A stretch of DNA of 64,000 nucleotides from positions 24,627,501-24,691,500 of the forward strand of contig NC_065577.1 of NCBI RefSeq assembly GCF_937616625.2, given 5' to 3'. Under the pieces are notes generated by a model that was not told the origin of the DNA, did not search any database, and saw only the letters and a program-made list of their open reading frames with translations. Shown here in pieces: positions 46,301-59,989 of this stretch. The DNA comes from Mercurialis annua (taxonomy: Eukaryota; Streptophyta; Magnoliopsida; Malpighiales; Euphorbiaceae). Both the position numbers and the translations under genes were made by a program. Every line of letters begins with the position of its first letter. Position 1 is the stretch's first letter.

Positions 46301-46969
46301 TTAAATTGCTAAAAAGGTGAGACGTTTGGATTTTCTTCGTAACGTTTGTAAACGTTTGGCTTATATTGCTAAAAAGGTGAAACGTTTGGATTTGTTTTGT
46401 TACGTTTGTAAACGTTTGGCTTAAATTGCCAAAAAGGTGAAACGTTTGAATTTGTTTCGTAATGTTTGTAAATGTTTGGCTTAAATCGCTAAAAAAAGGA
46501 AAACGTTTGGATTTGTTTAGTAACGTTTTAAACGTTTGAATTGCTGTTGTAACATTTGAAATGTTTGTCTTATATCGCTAAAAAGGTGAAACGTTTGGAT
46601 TTTTTTCGTAACATTTTAAATGTTTGTCTTATATCGCTAAAAAGGTGAAGCGTTTGGATTTGGTTCGTAGCATTTTAAATGTTTGTCTTATTTCGCTTAA
46701 AAGGTGAAAAGTTTAGATTTGTTTCGTAATGTTCGTAAACATTTGGCTTAAATTGCTAAAAAGGTGAAACATTTGGATTTATTTCGTAATTTTTTTGGTT
46801 TCGTAATTTTTTTAAACTTTTGGCTTAAATTGCTAAAAAGGTGAAACGTTTGGATTTTCTTCGTAACGTTTGTAAACGTTTGGCTTATATTGCTAAAAAG
46901 GTGAAACGTTTGGATTTGTTTTGTAACGTTTGTAAACGTTTGGCTTAAATTGCCAAAAAGGTGAAACGT
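43320..46969 (-). repeat. Higher-order repeat, about 3.6 kb, copy 1
   Basis: Block that recurs almost unchanged from about 46970. For example the unusual GAATTCCTGTTGTAAC stretch near 43410 returns near 47064 as GAATTGCTGTTGTAAC, and the AGCAATGTGTTGGTTATCG stretch near 44148 returns near 47770. The offset is about 3650 bp at the start and about 3580 near the end. Includes a nested duplication of about 524 bp near its end. Confidence 0.82.
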
Positions 46970-47085
46970 TTGAATTTGTTTCGTAATGTTTGTAAATGTT
47001 TGGCTTAAATCGCTAAAAAAAGGAAAACGTTTGGATTTGTTTAGTAACGTTTTAAACGTTTGAATTGCTGTTGTAACATTTTGAA
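46040..47085 (-). repeat. Nested tandem duplication, about 524 bp x2
   Basis: The stretch from about 46040 to 46560 is repeated directly after itself, with shared rare words such as GGTGAAGCGTTTGG and GTAATGTTCGTAAAC. Offset is 522-524 bp. Confidence 0.75.
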
Positions 47086-50065
47086 TGTTTGGCTTAAATC
47101 GCTAAAAAGGTGAAAAGTTTGGAATTATTTCGTTACGTTTTTAACGTTTCGTAACGTTTATAAACGTTTGGCTTAAATCGCTAAAAAGGTGAAACATTTG
47201 GATTTGTTTCGTAACGTTTAAACGTTTGGATTTGATTCGTATCGTTTTAAACGTTTAGCTTAAATCGCTAAAAAGGTGAAATATTTGGATTTGTTTCGTA
47301 ACGTATTAAACGTTGGGATTGATTTCGTAACGTTTAAATTGTCTTGCTTAAATCGCTAAAAAGGTGAACGTTTGGTTTTGTTTTGTATCATTTGTAAATG
47401 TTTGGCTCAAATCGCTAAAAAGGTGAAACGTTTGGATTTGTTTCGTAACAGTTGTAAACGTTTGGATTGGTTTCGTAACGTTTTAACGTTTGGGTTAAAT
47501 CGCTAAAAAGGTGAAACGTTTGGATTTTTTCGTAACGTTTGTAAACATTTGGCATAAATCGCTCAAAAGGTGAAAAGTTTGGATTTGTTTTGTAACGTTT
47601 TAAATGTTTGCCTTAGATCGCAAAAAATGTGAAACGTTTGGATTGGTTTTGAAACGTTTGTAAATGTTTGTCTTTAATCGCTAAAAAGGGGAAATGTTTG
47701 GATTTGTTTCGTAACGTTTGTAAACGTTTGGCCTAAATCGCTAAAAATGGGAAACGTTTGGATTTCTGTAGCAATGTGTTGGTTATCGTAACGTTTGTAA
47801 ATGTTTGACTTATATCACAAAAAGGTGAAACGTTTGGATTTGTTTCGTAACATGTTAAACGTTTTGATTGGTTTTGAAACGTTTAAAACTTTTGGTTTAA
47901 ATCGCTAAAAAGGGGAAACATTTGGCATAAATCGCTAAAAATATGAAACATTTGGATTTGTTTTGTAACGTTTGTAAACATTTGACTTGAATCGCTAAAA
48001 AGGTGAAACGTTTGGATTTTTTTCGTAACGTTTGTAAACGTTTGGCTTAAATCGCTAAAAAGGTGAAACGTTTGGATTTGTTTCATAACGTTTTAAACGT
48101 TTTGATTGGTTTTATAACGTATTAAATGTTAGGCTTAATTCGCTAAAAAGGTGAAACATTTATATTGGTTTGGTCACGTTTTAAATGTTTGGGTTAGTTT
48201 CGTAACGTTTTAAACGTTTGGCTTAAATCGCTAGAAATGTGAAACGATTGGTTTTGTTTCGTAACATTTGTAAATGTTTGGCTTAAATTGCTAAAAAGGG
48301 GAAACGTTTGGATTTGTTTTGTCACGTTTGTAAAAGTTTGGCCTAAATCGCTAAACAGGCGAAACGTTTGGATTTGTTTCGTAATGTTTGTACACATTTG
48401 GCTTAAATCGCTAAAAAGGTGAAACGTTGGGATTTGTTTAGTAACGTTTTAAACGTTTGAATTGGTTTTATAACGTTTTAAAAGTTTAGTTTAAATCGCT
48501 AAAAAGGTGAAACGTTCGGATTTATTTCGTAACGCCTTTTACGTTTCGTAATGTTTGTAAACATTTGGCATAAATCGCTAAAAAGGTGAAACGTTTGGAT
48601 TTGTTTCGTAACGTTTTATATGTTTAGCTTAAATAGCTAAAAAGGTGAAACGTTTGGATTTTTTTTGAAGTGTTTGTAAACATTTGACTTATATCGCTAA
48701 AAAGGTGAAACGTTTGGATTTGTTTCGTAACGTTTGTAAACGTTTGGCTTAAATCGGTAAAAAGGTGAAACGTTTGGATTTGTTTCATAACGTTTTAAAC
48801 GTTTGGATTAGTTTTGTAACGTTTTAAATGTTTGGCTTAAATCGCTAAAAAGGTGAAATGTTTAGATTGGTTTCGTAACGTTTTAAATGTTTGATTTTGG
48901 TTTCGTAACGTTTTTAACGTTTGGCTTAAATCTCTAAAAAGGTGAAATGTTTGGATTTGTTTCGTCACGTTTGTAAACATTTGGACTGGTTTAGTAACGT
49001 TTTAAACTTTTGGCTTAAATCGCTAAAAAGGTGAAACGTTTAGATTTGTTTCGTAACATTTGTAAACATTAGGCTAATATCTCTAGAAAGGGGAAACGTT
49101 TGGATTTGTTTCGTAACGTTTGTAAACGTTTGGCTTCAATCGCTAAAAAGATGAAAAGTTTGGATTTGTTTTGTAACGTTTTAAACGTTTAAATTGCTTT
49201 TGTAACGTTTTAATTGTTTGGCTTAAAGCTCTAAAAAAGTGAAACGTTTTGATTAGTTTCGTAAGTTTTTGGTTTTGTAACGTTTGTAAACGTTTGGCTT
49301 AAATCCCTAAAAAGGTGAAACGTTTGGATTGGTTTCGTAACGTTTTAAATGTTTAGTTTAATTCGCTAAAAAGGTGAAACATTTAGATTTGTTTCATAAC
49401 GCTTTAAACGTTTGAATTGGTTTCATAACGTTTTAAATGTCTGGCTTAAATCGCTAAAAAGGTGAAACGATTGGTTTTGTTTCGTAACATTTGTAAATGT
49501 TTGGCTTAAATTGCTGAAAAGGGGAAACGTTTGGATTTGTTTCGTAACTTCTGTAACTGTTTCGATTGGTTTCTTAACGTTTTAAACGTTTGGCTTAAAT
49601 AGCTAAAGAGGCGAAACGTTTGGATTTTTTTTCGTAACGTTTGTAAACGTTTGGATTTGGTTCGTAACATTTTAAATGTTTGTCTTATATCGCTAAAAAG
49701 GTGAAGCGTTTGGATTTGGTTCGTAGCATTTTAAATGTTTGTCTTATATCGCTAAAAAGGTGAGAAGTTTAGATTTGTTTCGTAATGTTCGTAAACATTT
49801 GGCTTAAATTGCTAAAAAGGTGAAACATTTGGATTTATTTCGTAATTTTTTTGGTTTCGTAATTTTTTTAAACTTTTGGCTTAAATTGCTAAAAAGGTGA
49901 AACGTTTGGATTTTCTTCGTAACGTTTGTAAACGTTTGGCTTATATTGCTAAAAAGGTGAAACGTTTGGATTTGTTTTGTAACGTTTGTAAACGTTTGGT
50001 TTAAATTGCCAAAAAGGGGAAACGTTTGGTTTTGTTTCGTAATGTTTGTAAACGTTTGGCTTAAA
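46970..50065 (-). repeat. Higher-order repeat, about 3.6 kb, copy 2
   Basis: Second copy of the preceding block, head to tail, lacking the nested 524-bp duplication. Differences are scattered and few by eye. Confidence 0.82.
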
Positions 50066-50436
50066 TCGCTAAAAAGGTGAAACATTTGGATCTGTTTCGT
50101 AACGTTTTAAAAGTTTGGATTGGTTTCGCAACGTTTTAAACGTTTGGCTTAAATCGCTAAAAAGGTGAAACTTTTTGATTGGTTTCGTAACGTTTTAAAT
50201 GTTTGGCTTCTATCGCTAAAAAGGTGAAACGCTTTGGATTTGTTTCGTAACGTTTGTAAACGTTTGGCTTAAATCGCTAAAACGGTGAAACATTAGGATT
50301 GGTTTCGTAATGTTTCTAAACGTTTGGCTTAAATCGCTAAAAAGGTGAAACATTTGGATTTGTTTCGTAACGTTTTAAACGTTTGGATTGGTTTTGTAAC
50401 GTTTGTATATGTTTGGCTTAAATCGCTAATAATGGG

Positions 50437-50870
50437 AAACATTTGGCTTTGATTCGTAATGTTTTAACCGTTTGGATTGGTTTCATTACGTTTTAAACGT
50501 TTGGTTGAAATCGCTAAAAAGATGAAACGTTTGGATTTGTTTCGTCACGTTTGTAAAAGTTCGGCCTAAATCGCTAAAAAGGTGAAACGTTTGGCTTCGT
50601 TTCGTAATGTTTTGAACGTTTGGATTGGTTTTCTAACATTTGTAAACGTTTGGCTTAAATCGCTAATAAGAGGAAACATTTGGCTTTGTTTCGTAATGTT
50701 TTAACCGTTTGGATTGGCTTCGTTACGTTTTAAACGTTTGGTTAAAATTGCTAGAAAGGTGAAACGTTTGGATTTGTTTCATCAAATTTGTAAAAGTTTG
50801 GCCTAAATCGCTAAAAAGGTGAAACGTTTGGATTTGTTTCGTAACGTTTTAAACGTTTGGCTTAAATCTC
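50437..50870 (-). repeat. Local duplication, about 226 bp
   Basis: The segment with GGGAAACATTTGGCTTTG and TTTTAACCGTTTGGATTGG near 50437-50510 recurs about 226 bp downstream, and a more diverged relative lies near 54098. Boundaries are approximate. Confidence 0.6.
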
Positions 50871-51149
50871 TAAAAAGGGGAAACGTTAGGATTTGTTTAG
50901 TAACGTTTTAAACCTTTGGATTGGTTTCGTAACATTTTAAATGTCTGGCTTAATTCGCTAAAAAGGTGAAACGTTTGGTTTTGTTTCGTAACATTTGTAA
51001 ATGTTTGACCTAAATCGCTAAAAAGGTGAAACGTTTGGATTTCTTTTCGTAACATTTGTAAGCGTTTGGTTTGGTTTCGTAACGTTTTAAACGTTTTGCT
51101 TAAATCGATAAAAAAGGTGAAACTTTTTGGATTTAACTCGTAACGTTTG

Positions 51150-52300
51150 CAAAATGTTTGGCTTAAATCGCTAAAAAGGGGAAACGTTTGGATTTGTTTC
51201 ATAACGTTTGCAAACGTTTGGAGTAAATCGTTAAAAATGTGAGACATTTAGAATTGTTTCGTAACGTTTTAAACTTTTGGATTGGTTTTGTAACGTTTGT
51301 AAACACTTGGAATTGTTTCGTAACGTTTTAAACGTTTGGATTGGTTTTGTAACGTTTTAAGCATTTGGATTGGTTTTCGTAACGTTTTAAACGTTTGGAT
51401 TGGTTTCGTAACTTTTCAAATGTTTGGCTTAAATCGCTAAAAAGGTGAAACGATTTGTTTTGTTTTGTTTCGTTACATTTGTAAATGTTTGTCTTAAATT
51501 GCTAATAAGGTGAAACGATTGGATTTGTTTCGTAACGTTTTAAACGTTTCGATTGGTTTCGTAACGTTTTAAATGTCTGGCTTGATCGCTAAATAGGTGA
51601 AACGTTTGGTTTTGTTTCGTAACATTAATAAATGTTTGGCATAAATCGCCAAAAAGGTGAAACGTTTGGATTGTTTCGTAACATTTGCAAACATTTGGAT
51701 TGGTTTCGTAACGTTTTAAACGTTTGGCTTAAATCGCTAAAAAAGGGAAACGTTTGGATTTGTTTCGTAACGTTTGCAAACGTCTGGCTTAAATCGTTAA
51801 AAATTTGAGACATTTAGAATTGTTTCGTAACGTTTTAAACGTTTGGATTGGTTTTGTAACTTTTGTAAACACTTGGAATTGTTTCGTAATATTATAAACG
51901 TTTGGATTGGTTTTGTAACGTTTCAAGCATTTGGATTGGTTTTCGTAACGTTTTAAACGTTTGGATTGGTTTCGCAACTTTTTAAATGTTTGGCTTAAAT
52001 CGCTAAAAAGGTGAAACGTTTTGTTTTGTTTCGTTACATTTGTAAATGTTTGGCTTAAATCGCTAATAAGGTGAAACGATTGGATTTGTTTCGTAACGTT
52101 TTAAACGTTTGGATTGGTTTCGTAACGTTTTAAATGTCTGGCTTAATCGCTAAATAGGTGAAACGTTTGGTTTTGTTTCGTAACATTTAAAAATGTTTGG
52201 CATAAATCGCTAAAAAGGTGAAACGTTTGGATTGTTTCGTAACATTTGTAAACGTTTGGATTGGTTTCGTAACGTTTTAAACGTTTGGCTTAAATCGATA
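51150..52300 (-). repeat. Tandem duplication, about 566 bp x2
   Basis: GAGACATTTAGAATTG at 51241 recurs at 51807, with several hundred bases of matching order around both, including a rare run of consecutive GGATTGGTTT sub-repeats without the CCTTTTTAGCG core. Moderately diverged. Confidence 0.7.
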
Positions 52301-55300
52301 AAAAAGGTGAAATAATTGAATTTTTTTTGTAACTTTTGTAAATGTTTGGCTTAAATCGCTAAAAAGGTTAAACGTTTGAAATTTGTTTTCTAACGTCTTA
52401 AATTTTTGGCTTCCATCGCTAAAAAGCTGAAACCTTTGGATTGATTTTGAAACCTTTGTAAACGTTTTGCTTAAATCGCTAAAAAGGTGAAATGTTTGGA
52501 TTTGTTTCATAACATTTGTAAACGTTTGGCTTATATCGCTAAAAAGGTGAAACGTTTGGATTTCTTTCGCAATGTTTTTAGTTTCGTAACGTTTGTAAGC
52601 GTTTGACTTAAATCGCAAAAAAGGTGAAACGTTTGGATTTGTTTCGTAATGGTTTAAACGTTTCGATTGGTTTTGTTGATGTTTGGCTTAAATCGCTAAA
52701 AAGGTGAAAAGTTTGGATTTGTTTCGTATTACTTGTAAACGTTTGGATTGGTTTCGTAATGTTTTAAATGTTTGGCTTAAATCGCTAAAAAGGTGAAACG
52801 TTTTGATTTTTTTTGTAACGTCTGTAGACGTCTAAAAAGGGGAAACGTTTGGATTGATTTTGAAACGTTTGTTAACGTTTGGCTTAAATCGCTAAAAAAG
52901 TGAAACGTTTGGATTTGTTTCATAGCGTTTATAAACGTTTGGCTTAAATCACTAAAAAGGTGAAATGTTTGGATTTTTTTCGTAGCGTTTTTGGTATCGT
53001 AACGTTTGGATTTATTTCGTAACGTTTTAAACGTTTCGATTGGTTTTGTATCTTTTTAAACTTAGGCTTAAATCGCTAAAAATGTGAAACGTTTGGATTT
53101 GTTTCGTAACGTTTGTAAACGTTAGGCTTAAATCGCTAAAAATGTGAAATATTTGGATTTGTTTCATAACGTTTGTAAACATTTGGCCTAAATTTCAAAA
53201 AAGGTAAAACATTTGGATTTGTTTCGTAACCTTTGTAAATGTTTGGCTTAAATCGCTAAAAAGGTGAAATGTTTGGATTTGTTTCATAACGTTTGAAACG
53301 TTTAGATTTGTTTTGCAATGTTTTATACTTTTGGCTTAAATCGCCAAAAAGGTGAACTTTTGTAAACGTTTGGTTTAAATCGTTAAAAATGGAAACGTTT
53401 AGAATTGTTTCGTAACGTTTTAAACGTTTGGATTTGTTTTGTAACGTTTTATATGTTTAGCTTAAATCGCTAAAAATGTGAAATGATTGGATTAGTTTTG
53501 TAACGTTTTAAACGTTTGGATTGGTTTCGTAACGTTTTAAATGTCTAGCTTAAATCGCTAAAAAGGTGAAACGTTTGGTTTTGTTTCGTAACATTTGTAA
53601 ATGTTTGGCTTAAATCGCTAAAAAGGTGAAACGTTTGGATTATTTTGTAACATTTGTAAGCATTTGGATTGGTTTCGTAACGTTTTAAACGTTTGGCTTA
53701 AATCGATAAAAAAGGTGAAACATTTGGATTTTTTTCATAAAGTTTGTAAACGTTTGGCTTAAATCGCCAAAAGGGTTAAACGTTTGGATTTGTTTTGTAA
53801 CGTTTTAAATATTTGGCTTACATTGCTAAAAAGGTGAAATGTTTGGATTAGTTCCGTAGCGTTTTAAATGTTTGGCTTCACTCGCTAAAAAGGTGAAGCG
53901 TTTTGGATTTGTTTCTTAACGTTTGCAAAATGTTTGGCTTAAATTGCTATAAAGGTGAAATGTTTGGATTTGTTTCGTAATGTTTGTAAACGTTTGGCTT
54001 AAATCGCTAAAAAGGTGAAACTATTGGATTTGTTTTGTAACGTTTTAAACGTTTGGATTGGTTTTGTACTATTTGTAAACGTTTGCCTTAAATCGCTAAA
54101 AAGAGGAAACACTTGGCTTTGTTTCGTAACGTTATAACCGTTTGGATTGGTTTCGTTACGTTTTAAACGTTTGGCTGAAATCGCAAAAAAGGTGGAACGT
54201 TTGGCTTTGTTTCGTTACGTTTGTAAAAGTTTGGCTTAAATCTCTAAAAAGGTAAAACGTTTGGATTTGTTTCCTAATCTTTGTAAACGTTTGGCTTAAA
54301 TCGCTAAAAAGGTGAAACGTTAGGATTTCTTTAGTAACGTTTTAAACGTTTGAATTGGTTTTGTAAATTTTTAAATATTTGGCTTAAATTGCTAAAAAGG
54401 TGAAACGTTTGGATTTATTTCGTAACGTTTTTTACGTTTCGTAACGTTTGTAAACGTTTGGCTTAAATCGGTAAAAAGGTGAAACATTTGGATTTGTTTC
54501 ATAACGTTTTATATGTTTAGCTTAAATCGCTAAAACAAGTGAAACGATTGGATTTGTTTCATAACGTTTGAAATGTTTGGATTAGTTCCGTAACGTTTTA
54601 AATGTCTGGTTTAAATCGCTAAAAAGGTGAAACGTTTGGTTTTGTTTCATAACATTTGTAAATGTTTGGCTTAAATCGCTAAAAAGGTAAAACGTTTGTA
54701 TTGTTTTGTAACATTTGTAAACATTTGGATTGATTTCTTAATGTTTTAAACGTTCGGCTTATATCGATAAAAAAGGTGAAACATTTGGATTTTTTTCGTA
54801 ACGTTTGTAAATGTTTTGCTTAAATCGCTAAAAAGGTTAAACGTTTGGATTGGTTTTGTAACGTTATGTATGTTTGGCTACCATCGCTAAAAAGGGGAAA
54901 CGTTTGGATTGGTTTTGAAACCTTTGTAAATGTTTTGCTTAAATCGCTAAAAAGGTGAAATGTTTGGATTTGTTTCGTACAATTTGTAAACTTTGGCTTA
55001 AATCCCTAAAAAGATAAAACGTTAGGATTTATTTCGCAATGTTTTTGGTATCGTAACATTTGTAACCATTTGACTTAAATTGCAAAAAAGGTCAAACGTT
55101 TGGATTTGTTTCGTAACGTTTTAAACGTTTCGACTGGTTTTGTAACGTTTTAAACTATTGGTTTAATTTGCTAAAAAGCTGAAATGTTGGGATTTGTTTC
55201 ATAGCGTTTGTAAACGTTTGGCTTAAATCGCTAAAAATATGAAACGTTTGGATTTGTTTCGTAACATTTGTTAACAATTGGCTTAAATCGCTAATAAGGT

Positions 55301-57862
55301 GCAACGTTTGGATTTGTTTCGTAACGTTTGTAAACGTTTGGCTTAAATCGCTAAAAAGGTGAAATGTTTGGATATGTTTCTTAAAGTTTAAACGTTTGGA
55401 TTGGTTTTGTAACGTTTTAAACATTTAGCTTAAATCGCTAAAAAGGTAAAACATTTGGTTTTGTTTCGTAAAGTTTTGAACATTTGGATTGGTTTCATAA
55501 CGTTTTAAATGTCTGGCTTATATAACTAAAATAGTGAAACGTTTGGTTTTGTTTCTTAAGATTTGTAAATGTTTGGCTTAAGTCGCTAAAAAGGTGAAAC
55601 ATTTGGATTTGTTTCGTATCACTTGTAAACGTTTGGATTGGTTTCGTAACATTTTAAAGGTTTGTCTTAAATCGCTAAAAAGGTGAAACGTTTGGATTTT
55701 TTTGTAACGTCTGTAAACGTTTAGCTTAAATCGCTAAAAAGGTGAAACGTTTGGATTGGTTTTGAAACGTTTTTAAAAGTTTGGCTTAAATCGCTAAAAA
55801 GGTGAAACGTTTGGATTTGTTTCGTAACGTTTATAAACGTTTGGCATAAATCACTAAAATGGTGAAACGTTTGGATTTGTTTCGTAATGTTTTTGGTATC
55901 GTAACGTTTGTAAATATTTGACTTAAATCGCAAAAAAGGTGAAATGTTTAGATTTATTTCGTAATTTTTAAACGTTTCGATTGGTTTTGTAACGTTTTAA
56001 ACTTTGTCTTAAATTGCTAAAAGTGTGAAACGTTTGAATTTGTTTCGTAATTGGCTTAAATCGTTAAAAATGTGAAACGTTTGGATTTGTTTCGTATTAT
56101 TTGTAAACATTTGGCTTAAATTGCTAAAAAGGTAAAACATTTGGATTTGTTTCGTAACCTTTGTAAATGTTTGGCTGAAATCGCTAAAAAGGTGAAACGT
56201 TTGGATTTTTTTCATAATAATTGAAACGTTTGGATTGGTTTTGTAACGTTTTACACTTTTGGCTTAAATCGCCAAAAAGGTGAACGTTTGTAAACGTTTG
56301 GCTTAAATTGTTAAAAATGTAAAACGTTTAGAATTGTTTCGTAATGTATTAAACGTTTGGATTGGTTTTGTAACTTTTGTATACGTTTGGATTGGTTTTG
56401 TAACGTTTTAAATGTTTTTGGCTTAAATCGCTAAAAAGGTGAAATGTTTGGATTAGTTTCGTAACGATTGTAAACGTTTGGATTTGTTTAGTAACGTTTT
56501 AAACGCTTGGCTTAAATTGCTAAAAAGGTAAAACGCTAAAAAGGCGAAACGTTTGGTTTTGTTTCATAACTTTTGTAAACGTTTAGCTTAAATTGCTAAA
56601 AAAAGGTGAAACGTTCGGATTTGTTTCGTAATGTTTTAAACATTTGGATTGGTTTCGTAACGTTTTAAAGGTTTAGTTTAAATCGGAAAAAAGATGAAAC
56701 GTTTGAATTTTTTTCGTAACGTTTTAAACGTTTGGATTGGTTTCGTAACGTTTTAAATGTCTGACTTAAATCATTTAAAAGGTGAAACGTTTGGTTTTGT
56801 TTCGTAGCATATGTAAATGTTTGTCTTAAATTGATAAAAGGGGGAAACGTTTGGACTTGTGACAAAACGTTTGTAAACGTTTGGATTGGTTTCGTAACAT
56901 TTTAAACATTTGGCTTAATTCGCTAAAAAGGTGAAACGTTTGGATTCTTTTCATAACGTTTGTGAACGCTTGGCTTATATCGCTAAAAAGGGAAAACGTT
57001 TGGATTTGATTCGTAACGTTTTAAACGTTTGGCTTACATCACTATAAAGGTGAAATGTTTTGGTTTTGTAACGTTTGGCTTAAATCGCAAAAAAGGTGAA
57101 ACTTTTGGATTTGTTTCTTAAAGTTTATAAACGTTTGGCTTAAATCACTAAAAAGGTGAAACATTTGGATTAATTACGTAATGTTTTTTGTTTCGTAACG
57201 TTTGTAAACATTTGACTTAAATCCCTAAAAAGGTGAAACGTTAGGATTGGTTTCATAATGTTTTAAACTTTTGGATTACATCGCTAAAAAGGTGAAACGT
57301 TTGGATTTGATTCGTAAAGTTTGTAAACGTTTGGTTTAAATCGCTAAAAAGTTGAAACATTGGGATTTGTTTCGTAACGTTTTAAACGTTTGGATTTGTT
57401 TCGTAATGTTTTAAACGTTTGGATTTGTTTTGTAACATTTTAAATATTTGGCTTAAATTGCTAAAAAGGTGAAACGTTTGGATTTATTTCGTAACGTTTT
57501 TGGTTTCATAACGTTTGTAAACGTTTGGTTTATATCGCTAAAAAGGTGAAACATTTGGATTTGTTTCCTAACGTTTTAATCGTTTGGATTGGTTTTGTAA
57601 AGTTTTAAACGTTTAGCTTAAATCGCTAAAAAGGTGAAACGTTTGGATTTGTTTCGTAACGTTATAAACATTTGAATTGGTTTCGTAACGTTTTAAATGT
57701 CTGGCTTAAATCGCTAAAAAGATGAAACGTTTGATTTTGTTTCGTAACATTTTTAAATGTTTGGCTTAAATCGCTAAAAAGGTAAAATGTTTGGATTTTT
57801 TTCTTAACATTTGTAAACGTTTGGATTGGTTTCGTAACGTATTAAATGTTTGGATTAAATCA

Positions 57863-59411
57863 CTAAATAGGGGGAACATTTGGATTTTTTCTTAACATTT
57901 GTAACGTTTGGCTTAAATCGCTAAAAAGGTGAAACGTTTGGATTGGTATGGAAACGTTTGTAAACGTCTGGCTTGAATCGCTAAAAATGTGAAATGTTTG
58001 GATTTGTTTCATAACGTTTGTAGACGTTTGGCTTAAATCGCTAAAAAGGTGAAACGTTTGGATTTCTTTCGTAATGTTTTTGGTATCGTAATGTTTGTCA
58101 ATGTTTGACTTAAATCGCAAAAAAGGTGAAACGTTTGGATTTGTTTCGTAACGTTTTAAACATTTCGATTGGTTTTGTAACGTTTTAAACTTTTGTCTTA
58201 AATTGCTAAAATGTCAAACGTTTGGATTTGTTTCGTCGCGTTTCTAAATGTTTGGCATAAATCGCTAAAAATGTGAAACGTTTGGATTTGTTTCGAAACT
58301 TTTTTAAACATTTGGATTAAATCGCTAATAAGGTAAAACATTTGGATTTGTTTCGTAACGTTTGTAAATGTTTGGCTTAAATCGCTAAAAAGATGAAACA
58401 TTTGGATTAATTTCGTAAAGTTTTTGGTTTTGTAACATTTATAAACATTTGACTTAAATCCCTAAAAAGGTGAAACGTTTGGATTAGTTTTTTAACGTTT
58501 TAGACTTTCGGCTTAATCGCTAAAAAGGTGAAACATTTGCATTTGTTTCGAATGTTTGTAAACGTTTGACTTAAATCACTATAAAGCTGAAATGTTTGGA
58601 TTTGTTTTGTAACATTTTAAATGTTGGATTTGTTTTGTAACGTTTTAAATGTTTGGCTTAAATCGCATAAAAGGTTAAACGTCTGGATTTGTTTCGTAAC
58701 GTTTTCGGTTTCGTAACGTTTGGTTTAAATCGCTAAAAAGGTGAAATATTTGGATTTGTTTCGTAATATTTTAAACGTTTGGATTTGTTTCGTAACGTTT
58801 TCGGTTTCGTAACGTTTGGTTTAAATCGCTAAAAAGGTGAAATATTTGGATTTGTTTCGTAATATTTTAAACGTTTGGATTGGTTTCGTAAAGTTTTAAA
58901 CGTTTAGCTTAAATTGCTAAAAATGTGAAACGTTTGGATTTGTTTCGTAACGTTATAAATGTTTGGATTGGTTTCGTAACGTTCTAAATGTCTGGTATAA
59001 ATCGCTAAAAAGGTGAAACGTTTGGTTTTGTTTCGTAACATTTGAAAATGTTTAACCTAAATCGCTAAAAAGGTGAAACGATTGGATTTGATTTGTTATA
59101 TTAGTAAACCTTTGGATTGGTTTCGTAACGTTTTAAACATTTTGCTTAAATAGCTAAAAGGGGGAACGTTTGGATTTTTTTCGTAACATTTGTAATGTTT
59201 GGCTTAAATCGCTAAAAAGGTGAAACGTTTGGATTAGTATCGAAACGTTTGTAAACGTTTGGCTCAAATCGCTAAAAAGGTGAAAATTTTGGATTTGTTT
59301 CATAACGTTTGTAGACGTGTTGCTTAAATCGCTAAAAAGGTAAAACGTTTGGATTTCTTTTGTAATGTTTTTGGTATCGTAATGTTTGTCAACGTTTGAC
59401 TTAAATCTCAA
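57863..59411 (-). repeat. Diverged higher-order repeat pair, offset 1291 bp
   Basis: Blocks around 57863-58120 and 59154-59411 share private features (a GGGGGAAC-type variant and a run TTTTTGGTATCGTAATGTTTG). The interval also contains a short duplication of about 100 bp near 58690-58890. They look like older relatives of the 1788-bp units to the right. Confidence 0.6.
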
Positions 59412-59989
59412 AAAGGTGAAACGTTTAGATTTGTTTCGTAACGTTTTAAACGTTTCGATTGGTTTTGTATTGTTTTAAACATTTGGTTTAATTCGCTAAG
59501 AAAATAAAACGTTAGGATTTATTTCGTAACGTTTCTAAACGTTTGGCTTAAATCGCTAAAAATGTAAAACGTTTGGATTTGTTTCGTAACGTTTGTAAAT
59601 AATTGGCTTATATCGCCAAAAAGGTGAAACTATTGGATTTGTTTCGTAGCGTTTGTACATGTTTGGCTTAAATCGTTAAAAAGGTGAAACGTTTGGATTT
59701 GTTTCGTAACGATTTAAACGTTTGGATTTGTTTCGTAACGTTTTAAATGTTTAGCTTGAATCGCTAAAAAGGTGAAACGCTTGGATTTGTTTTGTAACGT
59801 TTGAACGCTTGGACTGGTTTCGTAACGTTTTAAATGTTTTGGTTAAATCGCTAAAAAGGTTAAACGTTTGGTTTTGTTTTGTAACATTTTTAAATGTTTG
59901 GATTAAATCGCTAAAAAGGTGAAACGTTTGGATTTGTTTCGTAATATTTGTAAACATTTGGATTGGTTTCGTAACGTTTTAAACGTTTG

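Noticed and set aside
51150..52300. Possible non-satellite insertion because the CCTTTTTAGCG core is missing over long stretches
   Set aside because: The sequence is still satellite, made of consecutive 29-bp GGATTGGTTT-type sub-repeats and duplicated once.
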